From assembly GCA_032027205.1 (NCBI GenBank), contig JAVSMN010000001.1, positions 1,302,001 through 1,366,000 on the forward strand: a stretch of DNA of 64,000 nucleotides, in the 5' to 3' direction. Each line of letters starts with the position of its first letter. The first letter of the stretch is position 1. This stretch comes from Zeimonas sp032027205. Its GTDB lineage: Bacteria; Pseudomonadota; Gammaproteobacteria; Burkholderiales; Burkholderiaceae_E. The notes beneath the pieces are model-generated. The model was not told where the DNA came from and searched no databases. It saw only the letters and a program-made list of their open reading frames with translations. This document shows positions 39,143 through 47,486 of this stretch, piece after piece. The translations under genes were made by a program, and so were the position numbers.

Positions 39143-40647
39143 CTATGCACCGACGCGCTTCGCACCGGACTTCTTCAACAGGCTCTCGTACTGGTGCGAC
39201 ATCACATAGGCCTGCACCTGCGACATGAAATCCATCGTGACCACCACGATGATCAGCAGCGAGGTGCCGCCGAAGTAGAACGGAACGTTCCACTCGAGCA
39301 CGAGAAATTCGGGAAGCAGGCACACCGCGGTGACGTAGATCGCCCCCGCCAGCGTGAGCCGCATCAGGATGCGATCGATGTAGCGCGCGGTCTGCTCGCC
39401 GGGACGGATGCCCGGGACGAAGGCGCCGCTCTTCTTCAGGTTGTCGGCCGTCTCGCGGCTGTTGAAAACGAGCGCCGTATAGAAGAAGCAGAAGAAGATG
39501 ATCGCCAGGGCGTACAGGATGATGTAGACGGGCTGCCCGGGCGACAGCGTGGAAGCGATGTCGCGCAGCCAGCGGATTGCCGCGTTCGACGGATCGCCCG
39601 ACGTGAACCACTGCGCGATCGTCGCCGGGAACAGGATGATCGACGACGCGAAGATCGGCGGGATGACGCCCGACATGTTCAGCTTCAGCGGCAGGNNNNN
39701 NNNNNNNNNNNNNNNNNNNNNNNNNNNNNNNNNNNNNNNNNNNNNNNNNNNNNNNNNNNNNNNNNNNNNNNNNNNNNNNNNNNNNNNNNNNNNNNNNNNN
39801 NNNNNNNNNNNNNNNNNNNNNNNNNNNNNNNNNNNNNNNNNNNNNNNNNNNNNNNNNNNNNNNNNNNNNNNNNNNNNNNNNNNNNNNNNNNNNNNNNNNN
39901 NNNNNNNNNNNNNNNNNNNNNNNNNNNNNNNNNNNNNNNNNNNNNNNNNNNNNNNNNNNNNNNNNNNNNNNNNNNNNNNNNNNNNNNNNNNNNNNNNNNN
40001 NNNNNNNNNNNNNNNNNNNNNNNNNNNNNNNNNNNNNNNNNNNNNNNNNNNNNNNNNNNNNNNNNNNNNNNNNNNNNNNNNNNNNNNNNNNNNNNNNNNN
40101 NNNNNNNNNNNNNNNNNNNNNNNNNNNNNNNNNNNNNNNNNNNNNNNNNNNNNNNNNNNNNNNNNNNNNNNNNNNNNNNNNNNNNNNNNNNNNNNNNNNN
40201 NNNNNNNNNNNNNNNNNNNNNNNNNNNNNNNNNNNNNNNNNNNNNNNNNNNNNNNNNNNNNNNNNNNNNNNNNNNNNNNNNNNNNNNNNNNNNNNNNNNN
40301 NNNNNNNNNNNNNNNNNNNNNNNNNNNNNNNNNNNNNNNNNNNNNNNNNNNNNNNNNNNNNNNNNNNNNNNNNNNNNNNNNNNNNNNNNNNNNNNNNNNN
40401 NNNNNNNNNNNNNNNNNNNNNNNNNNNNNNNNNNNNNNNNNNNNNNNNNNNNNNNNNNNNNNNNNNNNNNNNNNNNNNNNNNNNNNNNNNNNNNNNNNNN
40501 NNNNNNNNNNNNNNNNNNNNNNNNNNNNNNNNNNNNNNNNNNNNNNNNNNNNNNNNNNNCGACGAGCGCGAGCAGCAGGAACCACAACCTGCGCTTCAGG
40601 TCGCCGAACTTCCCCGACTTGATCAGCGATGCGGGATTCGTTGCCAC
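39143..40647 (-). CDS. secY: Preprotein translocase subunit SecY (interrupted by an assembly gap)
   Basis: Channel subunit of the SecYEG translocon. Only the first 29 residues (MATNPASLIKSGKFGDLKRR, then the start of helix 1) and the last about 183 are readable. The C-terminal part includes LPLKLNMSGVIPPIFASSIIL, FNSRETADNLKKSGAFVPGIRPG and PFYFGGTSLLIIVVVTMDF, ending AKRVGA. The middle is the N-run 39697-40559. The two ends are in different frames across the stated gap, and the total would be about 500 residues against the usual about 440, so the gap length is an estimate. The gene itself is probably intact. Confidence 0.9.
39697..40559. other. Assembly gap (863 N)
   Basis: An uninterrupted run of N inside secY. 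From the known SecY length the true missing sequence should be about 700 bases. No feature can be supported inside it. Confidence 0.95.
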
Positions 40648-40693
40648 TTGCCTTGCCCGGACCCTTCTCTGGATGTGCGTCGATGAACGGTGC

Positions 40694-41125
40694 TCAGGCG
40701 ACCGAGCCGCCGGCGGCTTCGATCGCTTCCTTCGCGCCCTTGGTCGCGCCCACGCCGCTGAGGGCGAGCTTGCGCGTGAGCGTGCCTGAGCGGAAAACCT
40801 TCGCGCCGCGCGCGAGCTGCGGAACGATGCCCGCGGCCTTCAGCGTAAGCAGGTCGACCTCGGTGGCTTCGAGCCGCTCCAGGTCGGACAGGCGCACCTC
40901 GGCGACGTCGTCGCGCGTCATCGACCGAAAACCGCGCTTCGGCAAGCGACGCTGCAGCGGCATCTGTCCGCCCTCGAAGCCCAGCTTGTGAAAGCCGCCC
41001 GAGCGCGATTTCTGACCCTTGTGGCCGCGACCGGCCGTCTTGCCCAACCCCGAGCCGATGCCGCGACCGACGCGCTTGCCGGCGGGCCGGCTGCCCTCGG
41101 CCGGTTTCAGTTCGTTCAGTTTCAT
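40694..41125 (-). CDS. rplO: 50S ribosomal protein L15
   Basis: 143 aa early-assembly protein of the large subunit. MKLNELKPAEGSRPAGKRVGRG, the glycine-rich GLGKTAGRGHKGQKSRSG and FEGGQMPLQRRLPKRGF are diagnostic. The ATG overlaps the rpmD stop by four bases; secY follows 46 bases downstream. Confidence 0.98.
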   Translation of the reverse strand: MKLNELKPAEGSRPAGKRVGRGIGSGLGKTAGRGHKGQKSRSGGFHKLGFEGGQMPLQRRLPKRGFRSMTRDDVAEVRLSDLERLEATEVDLLTLKAAGIVPQLARGAKVFRSGTLTRKLALSGVGATKGAKEAIEAAGGSVA

Positions 41126-41304
41126 CCCTGCACCTTCACCAGGTACGAGACCTTCTCGATCATTCCGCGAACGGCCGGCGTGTCCTGCAGCTCGCGCGTC
41201 TGGTTCAGCTTCTTCAGGCCCAGCCCCAGTACCGTCGCCTTGTGCGTGTCACGCGTGCCGATCGGGCTGCGCACCAGCGTGACCTTCAGCGTCTTGGCGC
41301 TCAT
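41122..41304 (-). CDS. rpmD: 50S ribosomal protein L30
   Basis: 60 aa large-subunit protein; KTLKVTLVRSPIGTRDTHKATVLGLGL and VRGMIEKVSYLVKV identify it. Four-base overlaps with both rpsE upstream and rplO downstream. Confidence 0.97.
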   Translation of the reverse strand: MSAKTLKVTLVRSPIGTRDTHKATVLGLGLKKLNQTRELQDTPAVRGMIEKVSYLVKVQG

Positions 41305-41828
41305 CCGAAGATCTCCTCGACCGACTTGCCGCGCTTGGCGGCGATTTCCGCCGGGGTGTTCAGGTTGCGCAGCGCATCGAGCGTCGCGCGCACCATGTTG
41401 TAGGGGTTCGACGAGCCGTGGCTCTTGGCGACGACGTTGGCTACGCCCATCACCTCGAAGATCGCGCGCATCGGGCCGCCGGCGATGATGCCGGTGCCCT
41501 CGGGGGCCGGCTTGAGCATGACGACGGCCGCGCCGTGACGTCCCATCACCTGGTGGTGCAGCGTGCCGCCGCGCAGCGGAATCTTCACCAGCTTGCGCCG
41601 CGCCTCGTCCATCGCCTTCTGCACGGCGACCGGCACCTCGCGCGCCTTGCCCTTGCCCATGCCGATGCGGCCATCGCCGTCGCCGACCACGGTGAGCGCG
41701 GCGAAGCCGAGGATGCGGCCGCCCTTGACGACCTTCGTCACCCGGTTGACGGCGATCATCTTCTCGCGCAACCCGTCGTCGCGCTCCTCGCCCATCTTGC
41801 CGCCCATCTTGGCCTGGATCTTTGCCAT
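41301..41828 (-). CDS. rpsE: 30S ribosomal protein S5
   Basis: 175 aa protein with a double-stranded RNA-binding fold, involved in decoding fidelity and the mRNA entry helicase. EKMIAVNRVTKVVKGGRILGF, VGDGDGRIGMGKGKAREVPVAVQKA and KSHGSSNPYNMVRATLDAL are conserved. It lies 10 bases after rplR. Confidence 0.98.
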   Translation of the reverse strand: MAKIQAKMGGKMGEERDDGLREKMIAVNRVTKVVKGGRILGFAALTVVGDGDGRIGMGKGKAREVPVAVQKAMDEARRKLVKIPLRGGTLHHQVMGRHGAAVVMLKPAPEGTGIIAGGPMRAIFEVMGVANVVAKSHGSSNPYNMVRATLDALRNLNTPAEIAAKRGKSVEEIFG

Positions 41829-41838
41829 CTTCGAATCC

Positions 41839-42204
41839 TCAGAACTGCAGGCCGGCTTCGCGCGCCGCCTCGGCGAGCGCCTTCACCCGACCATGGAAGC
41901 GATAGCCGGCACGGTCGAACGCGACGCGGTCGATGCCCGCCGCAAGCGCCTTCTCGGCGATGCGCTTGCCCACCAGCGCCGCTGCGCCGACATTGCCGCC
42001 GCGCCCGCCCTGCCCGGAGAGCTGGTTGCGCAGCTCCTGCTCGAGCGTCGACGCGCTGACCAGCACCTTGCTGCCCGTCTCGTCGACGATGCTCGCGTAG
42101 ATGTGCGTGTTCGTGCGGTGCACCGTAAGCCGGCGCGCACGCAGTTCGCGAATCTTCAACCGGGTCTGGCGCGCCCGACGCAGGCGCGGTTGTTTCTTGT
42201 CCAT
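41839..42204 (-). CDS. rplR: 50S ribosomal protein L18
   Basis: 121 aa 5S rRNA-binding protein. RLRRARQTRLKIRELRARRLTVHRTNTHIYASIVD and KALAEAAREAGLQF are canonical for the N- and C-terminal parts. It lies 24 bases after rplF; the short gap carries a CGTCCGTT-type repeated motif. Confidence 0.97.
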   Translation of the reverse strand: MDKKQPRLRRARQTRLKIRELRARRLTVHRTNTHIYASIVDETGSKVLVSASTLEQELRNQLSGQGGRGGNVGAAALVGKRIAEKALAAGIDRVAFDRAGYRFHGRVKALAEAAREAGLQF

Positions 42205-42228
42205 CGCTCGTCCGTCCGTTGCCGTCCG

Positions 42229-42762
42229 TTACTTCTTCTTGACTTCCTTGAGCACCACGCGCTCATCCGCGTAGCGCACACCCTTGCCCTTGTACGGCTC
42301 GGGCTCGCGGTAGCCGCGAATCTCGGCGGCCACCTGGCCGACGACCTGCTTGTCGGCGCCCTTGAGCACGATCTCGGTGGGCGTGGGCATCTCGGCCTTC
42401 ACGCCGGCCGGCAGCGCGTGCACGATCGGGTGCGAGAAGCCCAGCGAGAGGTTCAGTGCGTTGCCCTGCACCTGCGCGCGAAAACCGGTGCCGACCAGTT
42501 GCAGCCGCTTCTCGAAACCCTTCGACACGCCGTGCACCATGTTCGCGACCAGCGCGCGGTAGGTGCCGCTCATTGCGTTCGCTTCGGTGCTCTCGTTGGC
42601 CGGCTCGAAGACGATGTTCGCGCCGTCGCGTGCCACGCGCACCGCGGGGCGGATGCGCTGCTCGAGCGAACCCAGCGGGCCCTTGACCGCGATGCGCTCG
42701 GGCTCGATGGTGACGTCGACGCCGGCGGGCACCGGAATGGGGCTCTTTCCTACTCGGGACAT
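42229..42762 (-). CDS. rplF: 50S ribosomal protein L6
   Basis: 177 aa two-domain protein near the factor-binding site. MSRVGKSPIPVPAGVDV at the start, MVHGVSKGFEKRLQLVGTGFR in the middle, and EPYKGKGVRYADERVVLKEVKKK at the end. Between rpsH and rplR in the spc operon. Confidence 0.98.
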   Translation of the reverse strand: MSRVGKSPIPVPAGVDVTIEPERIAVKGPLGSLEQRIRPAVRVARDGANIVFEPANESTEANAMSGTYRALVANMVHGVSKGFEKRLQLVGTGFRAQVQGNALNLSLGFSHPIVHALPAGVKAEMPTPTEIVLKGADKQVVGQVAAEIRGYREPEPYKGKGVRYADERVVLKEVKKK

Positions 42763-42779
42763 TTCCGCTCCCCCCCGGC

Positions 42780-43175
42780 TTACGCAACGAAGCCGATGAC
42801 TTCGCCACCCACGCCGTTGGCACGCGCATGACGGTCGGTCATGACGCCGCGCGACGTGGTGACGATCGCCACGCCCAGTCCGTTCATCACCTGCGGCAGC
42901 GCGTCGCGGCCGCGGTACACGCGCAGACCGGGGCGCGAAACGCGCTCGAGTCGCTCGATGACCGGGCGTCCGGCGTAGTACTTCAGGCGCACCTCGAGCT
43001 GGCTCTTCGCGCCATCGGCCGTGACGGCGTAGTCGTCGATGTAGCCCTCGTCCTTCAGCACCTGCGCGATCGCCACTTTCAGCCTGGACGATGGCATCGC
43101 TACCGTTTCCTTTTCGACGCGCTGCGCGTTGCGGATGCGCGTGAACATGTCGGCGACTGGATCGCTCATGCTCAT
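42780..43175 (-). CDS. rpsH: 30S ribosomal protein S8
   Basis: 131 aa primary 16S rRNA-binding protein; in many bacteria it represses its own operon. DPVADMFTRIRNAQ and GLGVAIVTTSRGVMTDRHAR are diagnostic. GAGGAA seven bases before the ATG at 43175 favours the MSMSDP start over the second ATG. Confidence 0.97.
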   Translation of the reverse strand: MSMSDPVADMFTRIRNAQRVEKETVAMPSSRLKVAIAQVLKDEGYIDDYAVTADGAKSQLEVRLKYYAGRPVIERLERVSRPGLRVYRGRDALPQVMNGLGVAIVTTSRGVMTDRHARANGVGGEVIGFVA

Positions 43176-43224
43176 GATGGATTCCTCGTTGCTCGCTCGT
43201 TGCCCGCTGGACCGGCCGCGCCGA

Positions 43225-43530
43225 TCACCAGCTCGCCTTCGTCAGGCCCGGGACCTCACCGCGCATCGCCACTTCGCGCAGCTTGTTGCGGCCGAGACCG
43301 AACTTGCGGAAGGTGCCGCGCGGGCGACCCGTGATCGCGCAACGATTGCGCAGCCGGGTGGGGCTGGAATCGCGCGGGAGCGCCTGCAGCTTCAGGCGCG
43401 CCTGGTAGCGATCTTCTTCGCTCATCGACTGGTCGTCGATGATCGCCTCGAGCGCCCTGCGCTTCGCGGCGTACTTGCGAACGGTTGCCTGACGCTTCAG
43501 GTCACGGTTGATCAGAGCGAGTTTTGCCAC
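43225..43530 (-). CDS. rpsN: 30S ribosomal protein S14 (zinc-independent long form)
   Basis: 101 aa head protein of the small subunit, starting at a GTG (43530). AKLALINRDLKRQATVRKYAAKR and NRCAITGRPRGTFRKFGLGRNKLRE are conserved. The zinc ribbon of the short form is missing; only one of its cysteines remains, so this is the C-minus type. Confidence 0.96.
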   Translation of the reverse strand: MAKLALINRDLKRQATVRKYAAKRRALEAIIDDQSMSEEDRYQARLKLQALPRDSSPTRLRNRCAITGRPRGTFRKFGLGRNKLREVAMRGEVPGLTKASW

Positions 43531-43544
43531 TGTTTCGTTTCCTT

Positions 43545-44099
43545 TCAGGCCCGGAACGGGAAGCGGAACGCCGCCAACAGCGCCTTCGCCTCGTCGTCGG
43601 TCTTCGCGGTGGTAGTGATCGCGATGTCGAGTCCGCGCACCGCATCGACCTTGTCGTACTCGATCTCGGGGAAGATGATCTGTTCCTTCACGCCGAGGTT
43701 GTAGTTGCCGCGCCCGTCGAAGGCCTTGGACGAGACACCGCGGAAGTCGCGCACGCGCGGCAGCGCGACCGTGACCAGGCGGTCGAGGAACTCGTACATG
43801 CGCTGGCCGCGCAACGTGACCATGCAGCCGATCGGGTAGCCGGCGCGGATCTTGAAGCCGGCGATCGCCTTCTTCGCCTTGGTGACGACCACCTTCTGCC
43901 CGGAGATCTTCGTGAGATCGGCGGTGGCGTTCTCGAGCACCTTCTTGTCGGCCACGGCCTCGCCCACGCCCATGTTCAGCGTGATCTTGGTAACGCGCGG
44001 CACTTCCATCACCGACTGGTAGCCGAACTGCTTCATCAGTTCGGGCACCACCTTCTCGCGATACTGCTGCTGCAAACGGGCCCGCTGCAAATCGGCCAT
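43545..44099 (-). CDS. rplE: 50S ribosomal protein L5
   Basis: 184 aa 5S rRNA-binding protein that also contacts the P-site tRNA. VPRVTKITLNMGVGEAVADKK, KKAIAGFKIRAGYPIGCMVTLRG and FPEIEYDKVDAVRGLDIAITTTA are conserved. The N-terminus is about five residues longer than in E. coli. The ATG overlaps the rplX stop by one base. Confidence 0.98.
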   Translation of the reverse strand: MADLQRARLQQQYREKVVPELMKQFGYQSVMEVPRVTKITLNMGVGEAVADKKVLENATADLTKISGQKVVVTKAKKAIAGFKIRAGYPIGCMVTLRGQRMYEFLDRLVTVALPRVRDFRGVSSKAFDGRGNYNLGVKEQIIFPEIEYDKVDAVRGLDIAITTTAKTDDEAKALLAAFRFPFRA

Positions 44100-44416
44100 C
44101 ACGCACCCACCATTTCGCCGTTGGACTTGAACACCCGAACGCGACGCCCGTCCTCGAGCGTCTTCACGCCGACGCGGTCGCCCTTGCCGGTGGCCGCGTT
44201 CCACAGCATCAGGTTCGACTGGTCGATCGGCATCGACTTGTCGACGATGCCGCCGGTCTGCCCCTTCATCGGGTTGGGCCGCACGTGCTTCTTCACGATG
44301 TTGATGCCCTCGACGACCAGGTGCGTGTCATCGACGCGGGAAAGCACGGTGCCGCGCTTGCCCTTGTCGCGACCTGCGATGACGACGACCTCGTCGCCCT
44401 TGCGGATCTTGCGCAT
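44099..44416 (-). CDS. rplX: 50S ribosomal protein L24
   Basis: 105 aa assembly-initiator protein with an N-terminal KOW motif: IRKGDEVVVIAGRDKGKRGTV. VEGINIVKKHVRPNP and the C-terminal KSNGEMV are also typical. One base separates it from rplN. Confidence 0.98.
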   Translation of the reverse strand: MRKIRKGDEVVVIAGRDKGKRGTVLSRVDDTHLVVEGINIVKKHVRPNPMKGQTGGIVDKSMPIDQSNLMLWNAATGKGDRVGVKTLEDGRRVRVFKSNGEMVGA

Positions 44417-44417
44417 T

Positions 44418-44786
44418 TCAGATCACCTCCGGCGCGAGCGAAACGATCTTCATGAACCGCTCGGTGCGCAGCTCGCGCGTGACCGGCCCGAAGATGCGCG
44501 TGCCGATCGGCTCGAGCTTGGCGTTGAGCAGCACCGCCGCGTTGCCGTCGAAGCGGATCAGCGAGCCATCCTGGCGGCGAACGCCCTTGGCGGTGCGCAC
44601 CACGACGGCGTTGTAGATCTCGCCCTTCTTGACGCGGCCTCGCGGCTGCGCCTCCTTCACCGAGACCTTGATGACGTCGCCGATGCCGGCGTAGCGGCGC
44701 TTCGAGCCGCCCAGCACCTTGATACACATGACCGAACGCGCACCGGTGTTGTCGGCGACGTCCAGCGTCGATTGCATCTGAATCAT
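44418..44786 (-). CDS. rplN: 50S ribosomal protein L14
   Basis: 122 aa protein forming intersubunit bridges. MIQMQSTLDVADNTGARSVMCIKVLGG and GPVTRELRTERFMKIVSLAPEVI mark the two ends, and the length is exactly canonical. It is the first gene after a promoter-bearing gap and hence the head of the spc transcription unit. Confidence 0.98.
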   Translation of the reverse strand: MIQMQSTLDVADNTGARSVMCIKVLGGSKRRYAGIGDVIKVSVKEAQPRGRVKKGEIYNAVVVRTAKGVRRQDGSLIRFDGNAAVLLNAKLEPIGTRIFGPVTRELRTERFMKIVSLAPEVI

Positions 44787-44813
44787 TTTTGCTTTCCCAA
44801 CTTGATCCGCGGT

Positions 44814-44831
44814 GCGCCCGGCCGGGGGCGC
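44814..44831 (-). repeat. GC-rich hairpin in the rplN leader
   Basis: GCGCCC-ggccgg-GGGCGC forms a perfect six-base-pair stem whose loop is itself GC-rich, 28 bases before the rplN ATG. No T-run follows on the minus strand. It lies in the predicted leader of the spc transcript and could affect stability or translation. Confidence 0.4.
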
Positions 44832-44919
44832 GAGCACGAGGTGCGGTCAGTCTTGGTCCCGTGGTTTGGGCGATCCGGGGGCGGCTCTGACGAACCACCA
44901 GGAAAACCGGAAGCCCGCG

Positions 44920-44948
44920 ATTATGTCACGCCCGCGCCATCAGCGCAA
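44920..44948 (-). promoter_or_regulatory. Putative promoter of the spc (rplN) operon
   Basis: On the minus strand TTGCGC (44948-44943) and CATAAT (44925-44920) are 17 bases apart. The -10 matches consensus at five positions. It lies in the 184-base rpsQ-rplN gap, the place where the E. coli spc promoter also lies. The -35 hexamer and spacing are the same as in the proposed rplC promoter at 50013-50041. Confidence 0.55.
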
Positions 44949-44970
44949 GCGGGAGGCTTCCGGCAGCGCG

Positions 44971-45270
44971 TCAGACGCCGGGCGCGGAACGCACCAGCCG
45001 CGTGACCGTCCAGGACTTCGTACGCGACATCGGACGGCCTTCCTGGATCTCGACCAGGTCGCCCTCGTTGTACGGCGTTTCGGCGTGCGCGTGGAAGCGC
45101 GTGCTGCGCACGATGTACTTGCGGTAGACGGGATGCATCACGCGTCGCTCGACGAGCACGGTGACCGTCTTCTGCATCTTGTTGCTGACCACGCGCCCGA
45201 ACAGCGTTCGCTTGGTGCCCGTGGCGCTCGCCGGCGCCGTCGTTCCGGCTGTGGCTTCGCTCGTCGTCAT
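44971..45270 (-). CDS. rpsQ: 30S ribosomal protein S17
   Basis: 99 aa OB-fold 16S rRNA-binding protein. KRTLFGRVVSNKMQKTVTVLVERR, HPVYRKYIVRSTRFHAH and EGDLVEIQEGRPMSRTKSW are diagnostic. The N-terminal Thr/Ala extension is longer than in E. coli (84 aa). Four-base overlap with rpmC. Confidence 0.97.
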   Translation of the reverse strand: MTTSEATAGTTAPASATGTKRTLFGRVVSNKMQKTVTVLVERRVMHPVYRKYIVRSTRFHAHAETPYNEGDLVEIQEGRPMSRTKSWTVTRLVRSAPGV

Positions 45271-45461
45271 TTGCCCGATGCCTTCTCGTTCATGATCGTG
45301 CGCACGCGCGCGATCGCGCGGCGCGTCTTGCCCAGCTGGCTCGTGTTGTTCAGCTGCTGCGTGGCGATCTGCATGCGCAGCGAGAAATGCGCGCGCAGCA
45401 GGTCGTCGAGCTCCTTCTTCAGCGCGGCGGAATCCAGCCCGCGCAGTTCATTCGTGTTCAT
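45267..45461 (-). CDS. rpmC: 50S ribosomal protein L29
   Basis: 64 aa helical protein at the exit tunnel, part of the trigger-factor docking site. ELRGLDSAALKKELDDLLRAHFSLRMQIATQQL and RRAIARVRTIMNEK are typical. It lies between rplP and rpsQ. Confidence 0.97.
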   Translation of the reverse strand: MNTNELRGLDSAALKKELDDLLRAHFSLRMQIATQQLNNTSQLGKTRRAIARVRTIMNEKASGK

Positions 45462-45485
45462 CGCGATGTCCTTCGATGAGACCGA

Positions 45486-45902
45486 TCAGGCGCCGCCCAT
45501 GCGGGCAACGAACACCGTGCCGATCGGCAGCTTCGCGGCGGCCAGCGCGAACGCCTCGCGCGCCAGCGCCTCGTTCACGCCGTCCATCTCGTAGAGCACC
45601 TTGCCCGGCTGGATCTCGGCGACGTAGAACTCGGGGTTGCCCTTTCCGCTGCCCATGCGGACCTCGGCCGGCTTCTTCGACACCGGCTTGTCCGGGAAGA
45701 TGCGGATCCAGATGCGACCGCCACGCTTGATGTGGCGCGTCATCGCACGGCGCGCCGCCTCGATCTGGCGTGCGGTGAGGCGGCCGCGGCCGGTGGCCTT
45801 CAGGCCGAACTCACCGAAGGCGACCGACGCCCCGCGCGTGGCCAGCCCCTTGTTGCGGCCCTTCTGTTCTTTCCTGTACTTGCGTCGAGCGGGTTGCAGC
45901 AT
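45486..45902 (-). CDS. rplP: 50S ribosomal protein L16
   Basis: 138 aa protein near the A site and central protuberance. MLQPARRKYRKEQKGRNKG, GRLTARQIEAARRAMTRHIKRGG and FPDKPVSKKPAEVRMGSGKG are canonical. Three bases separate it from rpsC. Confidence 0.98.
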   Translation of the reverse strand: MLQPARRKYRKEQKGRNKGLATRGASVAFGEFGLKATGRGRLTARQIEAARRAMTRHIKRGGRIWIRIFPDKPVSKKPAEVRMGSGKGNPEFYVAEIQPGKVLYEMDGVNEALAREAFALAAAKLPIGTVFVARMGGA

Positions 45903-45905
45903 CGC

Positions 45906-46802
45906 TCACTCCTGGTTCGGGCGCGACGGCCCGCTGTCGCCCTTCTTCTCGCCCTCGCCCGCGCCGGTGGCACCGGCGACCTTGCGCACCCGCTTGACCG
46001 GCGCCTTCGGCGCTTCGGCGACGTCGGCCGTTTTCTCGGCGGTTTGCACTTCGGCCTCGCCGCGGCGGCGCGGTCCACGCGTTCCCGGCCGGCCCGGGGC
46101 GCGGCGCCCACGGCGGTCTTCCTTGTCGGGCGCGAGCGCGCCTTCCTTGTCGGCGCCCAGCGGAGCCTCGTTGCGCCCGAGCGTGTCGCCCTTGTAGACC
46201 CAGACCTTGACGCCGATGATCCCGTAGGTGGTTCGCGCCTCGGAGGTGCCGTAATCGACGTCGGCGCGCAGCGTGTGCAGCGGCACGCGGCCTTCGCGAT
46301 ACCACTCGCGGCGCGCGATCTCGATGCCGTTCAGGCGGCCCGAGCTCATGATCTTGATGCCCTGGGCACCCAGGCGCATGGCGTTCTGCATCGCGCGCTT
46401 CATCGCGCGGCGGAACATGATGCGCTTCTCGAGCTGCTGCGTGATCGAGTCGGCGATCAGCTGCGCGTCGATCTCGGGCTTGCGGACCTCCTCGATGTTC
46501 ACGTGCACCGGCACGGCCATCAGGCGCTGCAGGTCGCCCTTGAGCATCTCGATGTCCTCGCCCTTCTTGCCGATGACCACACCGGGTCGGGCGGAGTAGA
46601 TCGTGATGCGCGCGTTCTTCGCCGGGCGCTCGATCAGCACGCGGCTGACCGACGCGCTGCGCAGCTTGCGGCGCAGGTACTCGCGCACCTTGATGTCGTC
46701 GTTCAGCGTCTGCGCGAACTGGTCACCGGTGGCGTACCAGCGCGACGACCAGTTGCGCGTGACCGGCAGCCGGAATCCCGTCGGGTGAATCTTCTGTCCC
46801 AT
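45906..46802 (-). CDS. rpsC: 30S ribosomal protein S3
   Basis: 298 aa protein at the mRNA entry channel. MGQKIHPTGFRLPVTRNWSS, the KH domain (IYSARPGVVIGKKGEDIE) and GRLNGIEIARREWYREGRVPLHTLRADVDYG are conserved. The E. coli protein is 233 aa; here a low-complexity tail of roughly 80 residues rich in Arg, Glu, Ala, Pro and Gly follows the conserved fold. Confidence 0.97.
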   Translation of the reverse strand: MGQKIHPTGFRLPVTRNWSSRWYATGDQFAQTLNDDIKVREYLRRKLRSASVSRVLIERPAKNARITIYSARPGVVIGKKGEDIEMLKGDLQRLMAVPVHVNIEEVRKPEIDAQLIADSITQQLEKRIMFRRAMKRAMQNAMRLGAQGIKIMSSGRLNGIEIARREWYREGRVPLHTLRADVDYGTSEARTTYGIIGVKVWVYKGDTLGRNEAPLGADKEGALAPDKEDRRGRRAPGRPGTRGPRRRGEAEVQTAEKTADVAEAPKAPVKRVRKVAGATGAGEGEKKGDSGPSRPNQE

Positions 46803-46828
46803 CTCGTATCCTCAGGAGCGCTCGGGGC

Positions 46829-47161
46829 TCACTTGTCGCCGACCGTGACGAAAATGTGGCACGTCTGCTTCTCGATGCGCGCGCCGCGCCCCTTGGCGCG
46901 GGCGGCGAAACGACGCATCGACGCGCCCTTCTCGACGTGGATCGTCTTGACCTTCAGTTCGTCGATGTCGGCGCCGTCGTTGTGCTCGGCATTGGCGATC
47001 GCCGATTCGATCACCTTGCGCACGATCTTCGACGCCTTCTTCGGCGAGAACATCAGGATGTTCAGCGCCTGCTCGACCGGCTTGCCGCGGACGAGATCGG
47101 CCACCAGCCGGCCCTTCTGCGCCGACAGATGCACACCCCTCAGGATGGCTCGCGTTTCCAT
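46829..47161 (-). CDS. rplV: 50S ribosomal protein L22
   Basis: 110 aa protein whose loop lines the exit tunnel. RAILRGVHLSAQKGRLVADLVRG, SAIANAEHNDGADIDELKV and the loop/C-terminal MRRFAARAKGRGARIEKQTCHIFV are diagnostic. Between rpsS and rpsC. Confidence 0.98.
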   Translation of the reverse strand: METRAILRGVHLSAQKGRLVADLVRGKPVEQALNILMFSPKKASKIVRKVIESAIANAEHNDGADIDELKVKTIHVEKGASMRRFAARAKGRGARIEKQTCHIFVTVGDK

Positions 47162-47189
47162 TCGCAGTACCCCTTCTTGTCCTTTGCCT

Positions 47190-47471
47190 TCAGCGCCGGA
47201 CCTGCGCCTTGCGATCGGCGGCGTGGCCCTTGAAGGTGCGCGTCAGCGCAAACTCGCCGAGCTTGTGCCCGACCATGTTCTCGTTGATGTACACCGGGAC
47301 GTGCTGCTTTCCGTTGTGCACGGCGATCGTCAGGCCGATGAACTCGGGGACGACCGTCGAGCGGCGCGACCACGTGCGGATCGGTTTCTTGTCCTTCGTC
47401 GCGAGCGCGGCGTCGACCTTCTTCATCAGGTGCCCGTCGACGAACGGGCCTTTCTTTACGGAACGTGCCAT
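47190..47471 (-). CDS. rpsS: 30S ribosomal protein S19
   Basis: 93 aa head protein forming bridges to the 50S subunit. MARSVKKGPFVDGHLMKKV and IRTWSRRSTVVPEFIGLTIAVHNGKQH are canonical, with GHKLGEFALTRTFKGH near the end. It lies 15 bases after rplB. Confidence 0.98.
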   Translation of the reverse strand: MARSVKKGPFVDGHLMKKVDAALATKDKKPIRTWSRRSTVVPEFIGLTIAVHNGKQHVPVYINENMVGHKLGEFALTRTFKGHAADRKAQVRR

Positions 47472-47486
47472 GGAGTTCTTCTCTCG

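Noticed and set aside
39549..40622. Plus-strand open frame across the N-run
   Set aside because: Most codons are N; the flanks are antisense to secY.
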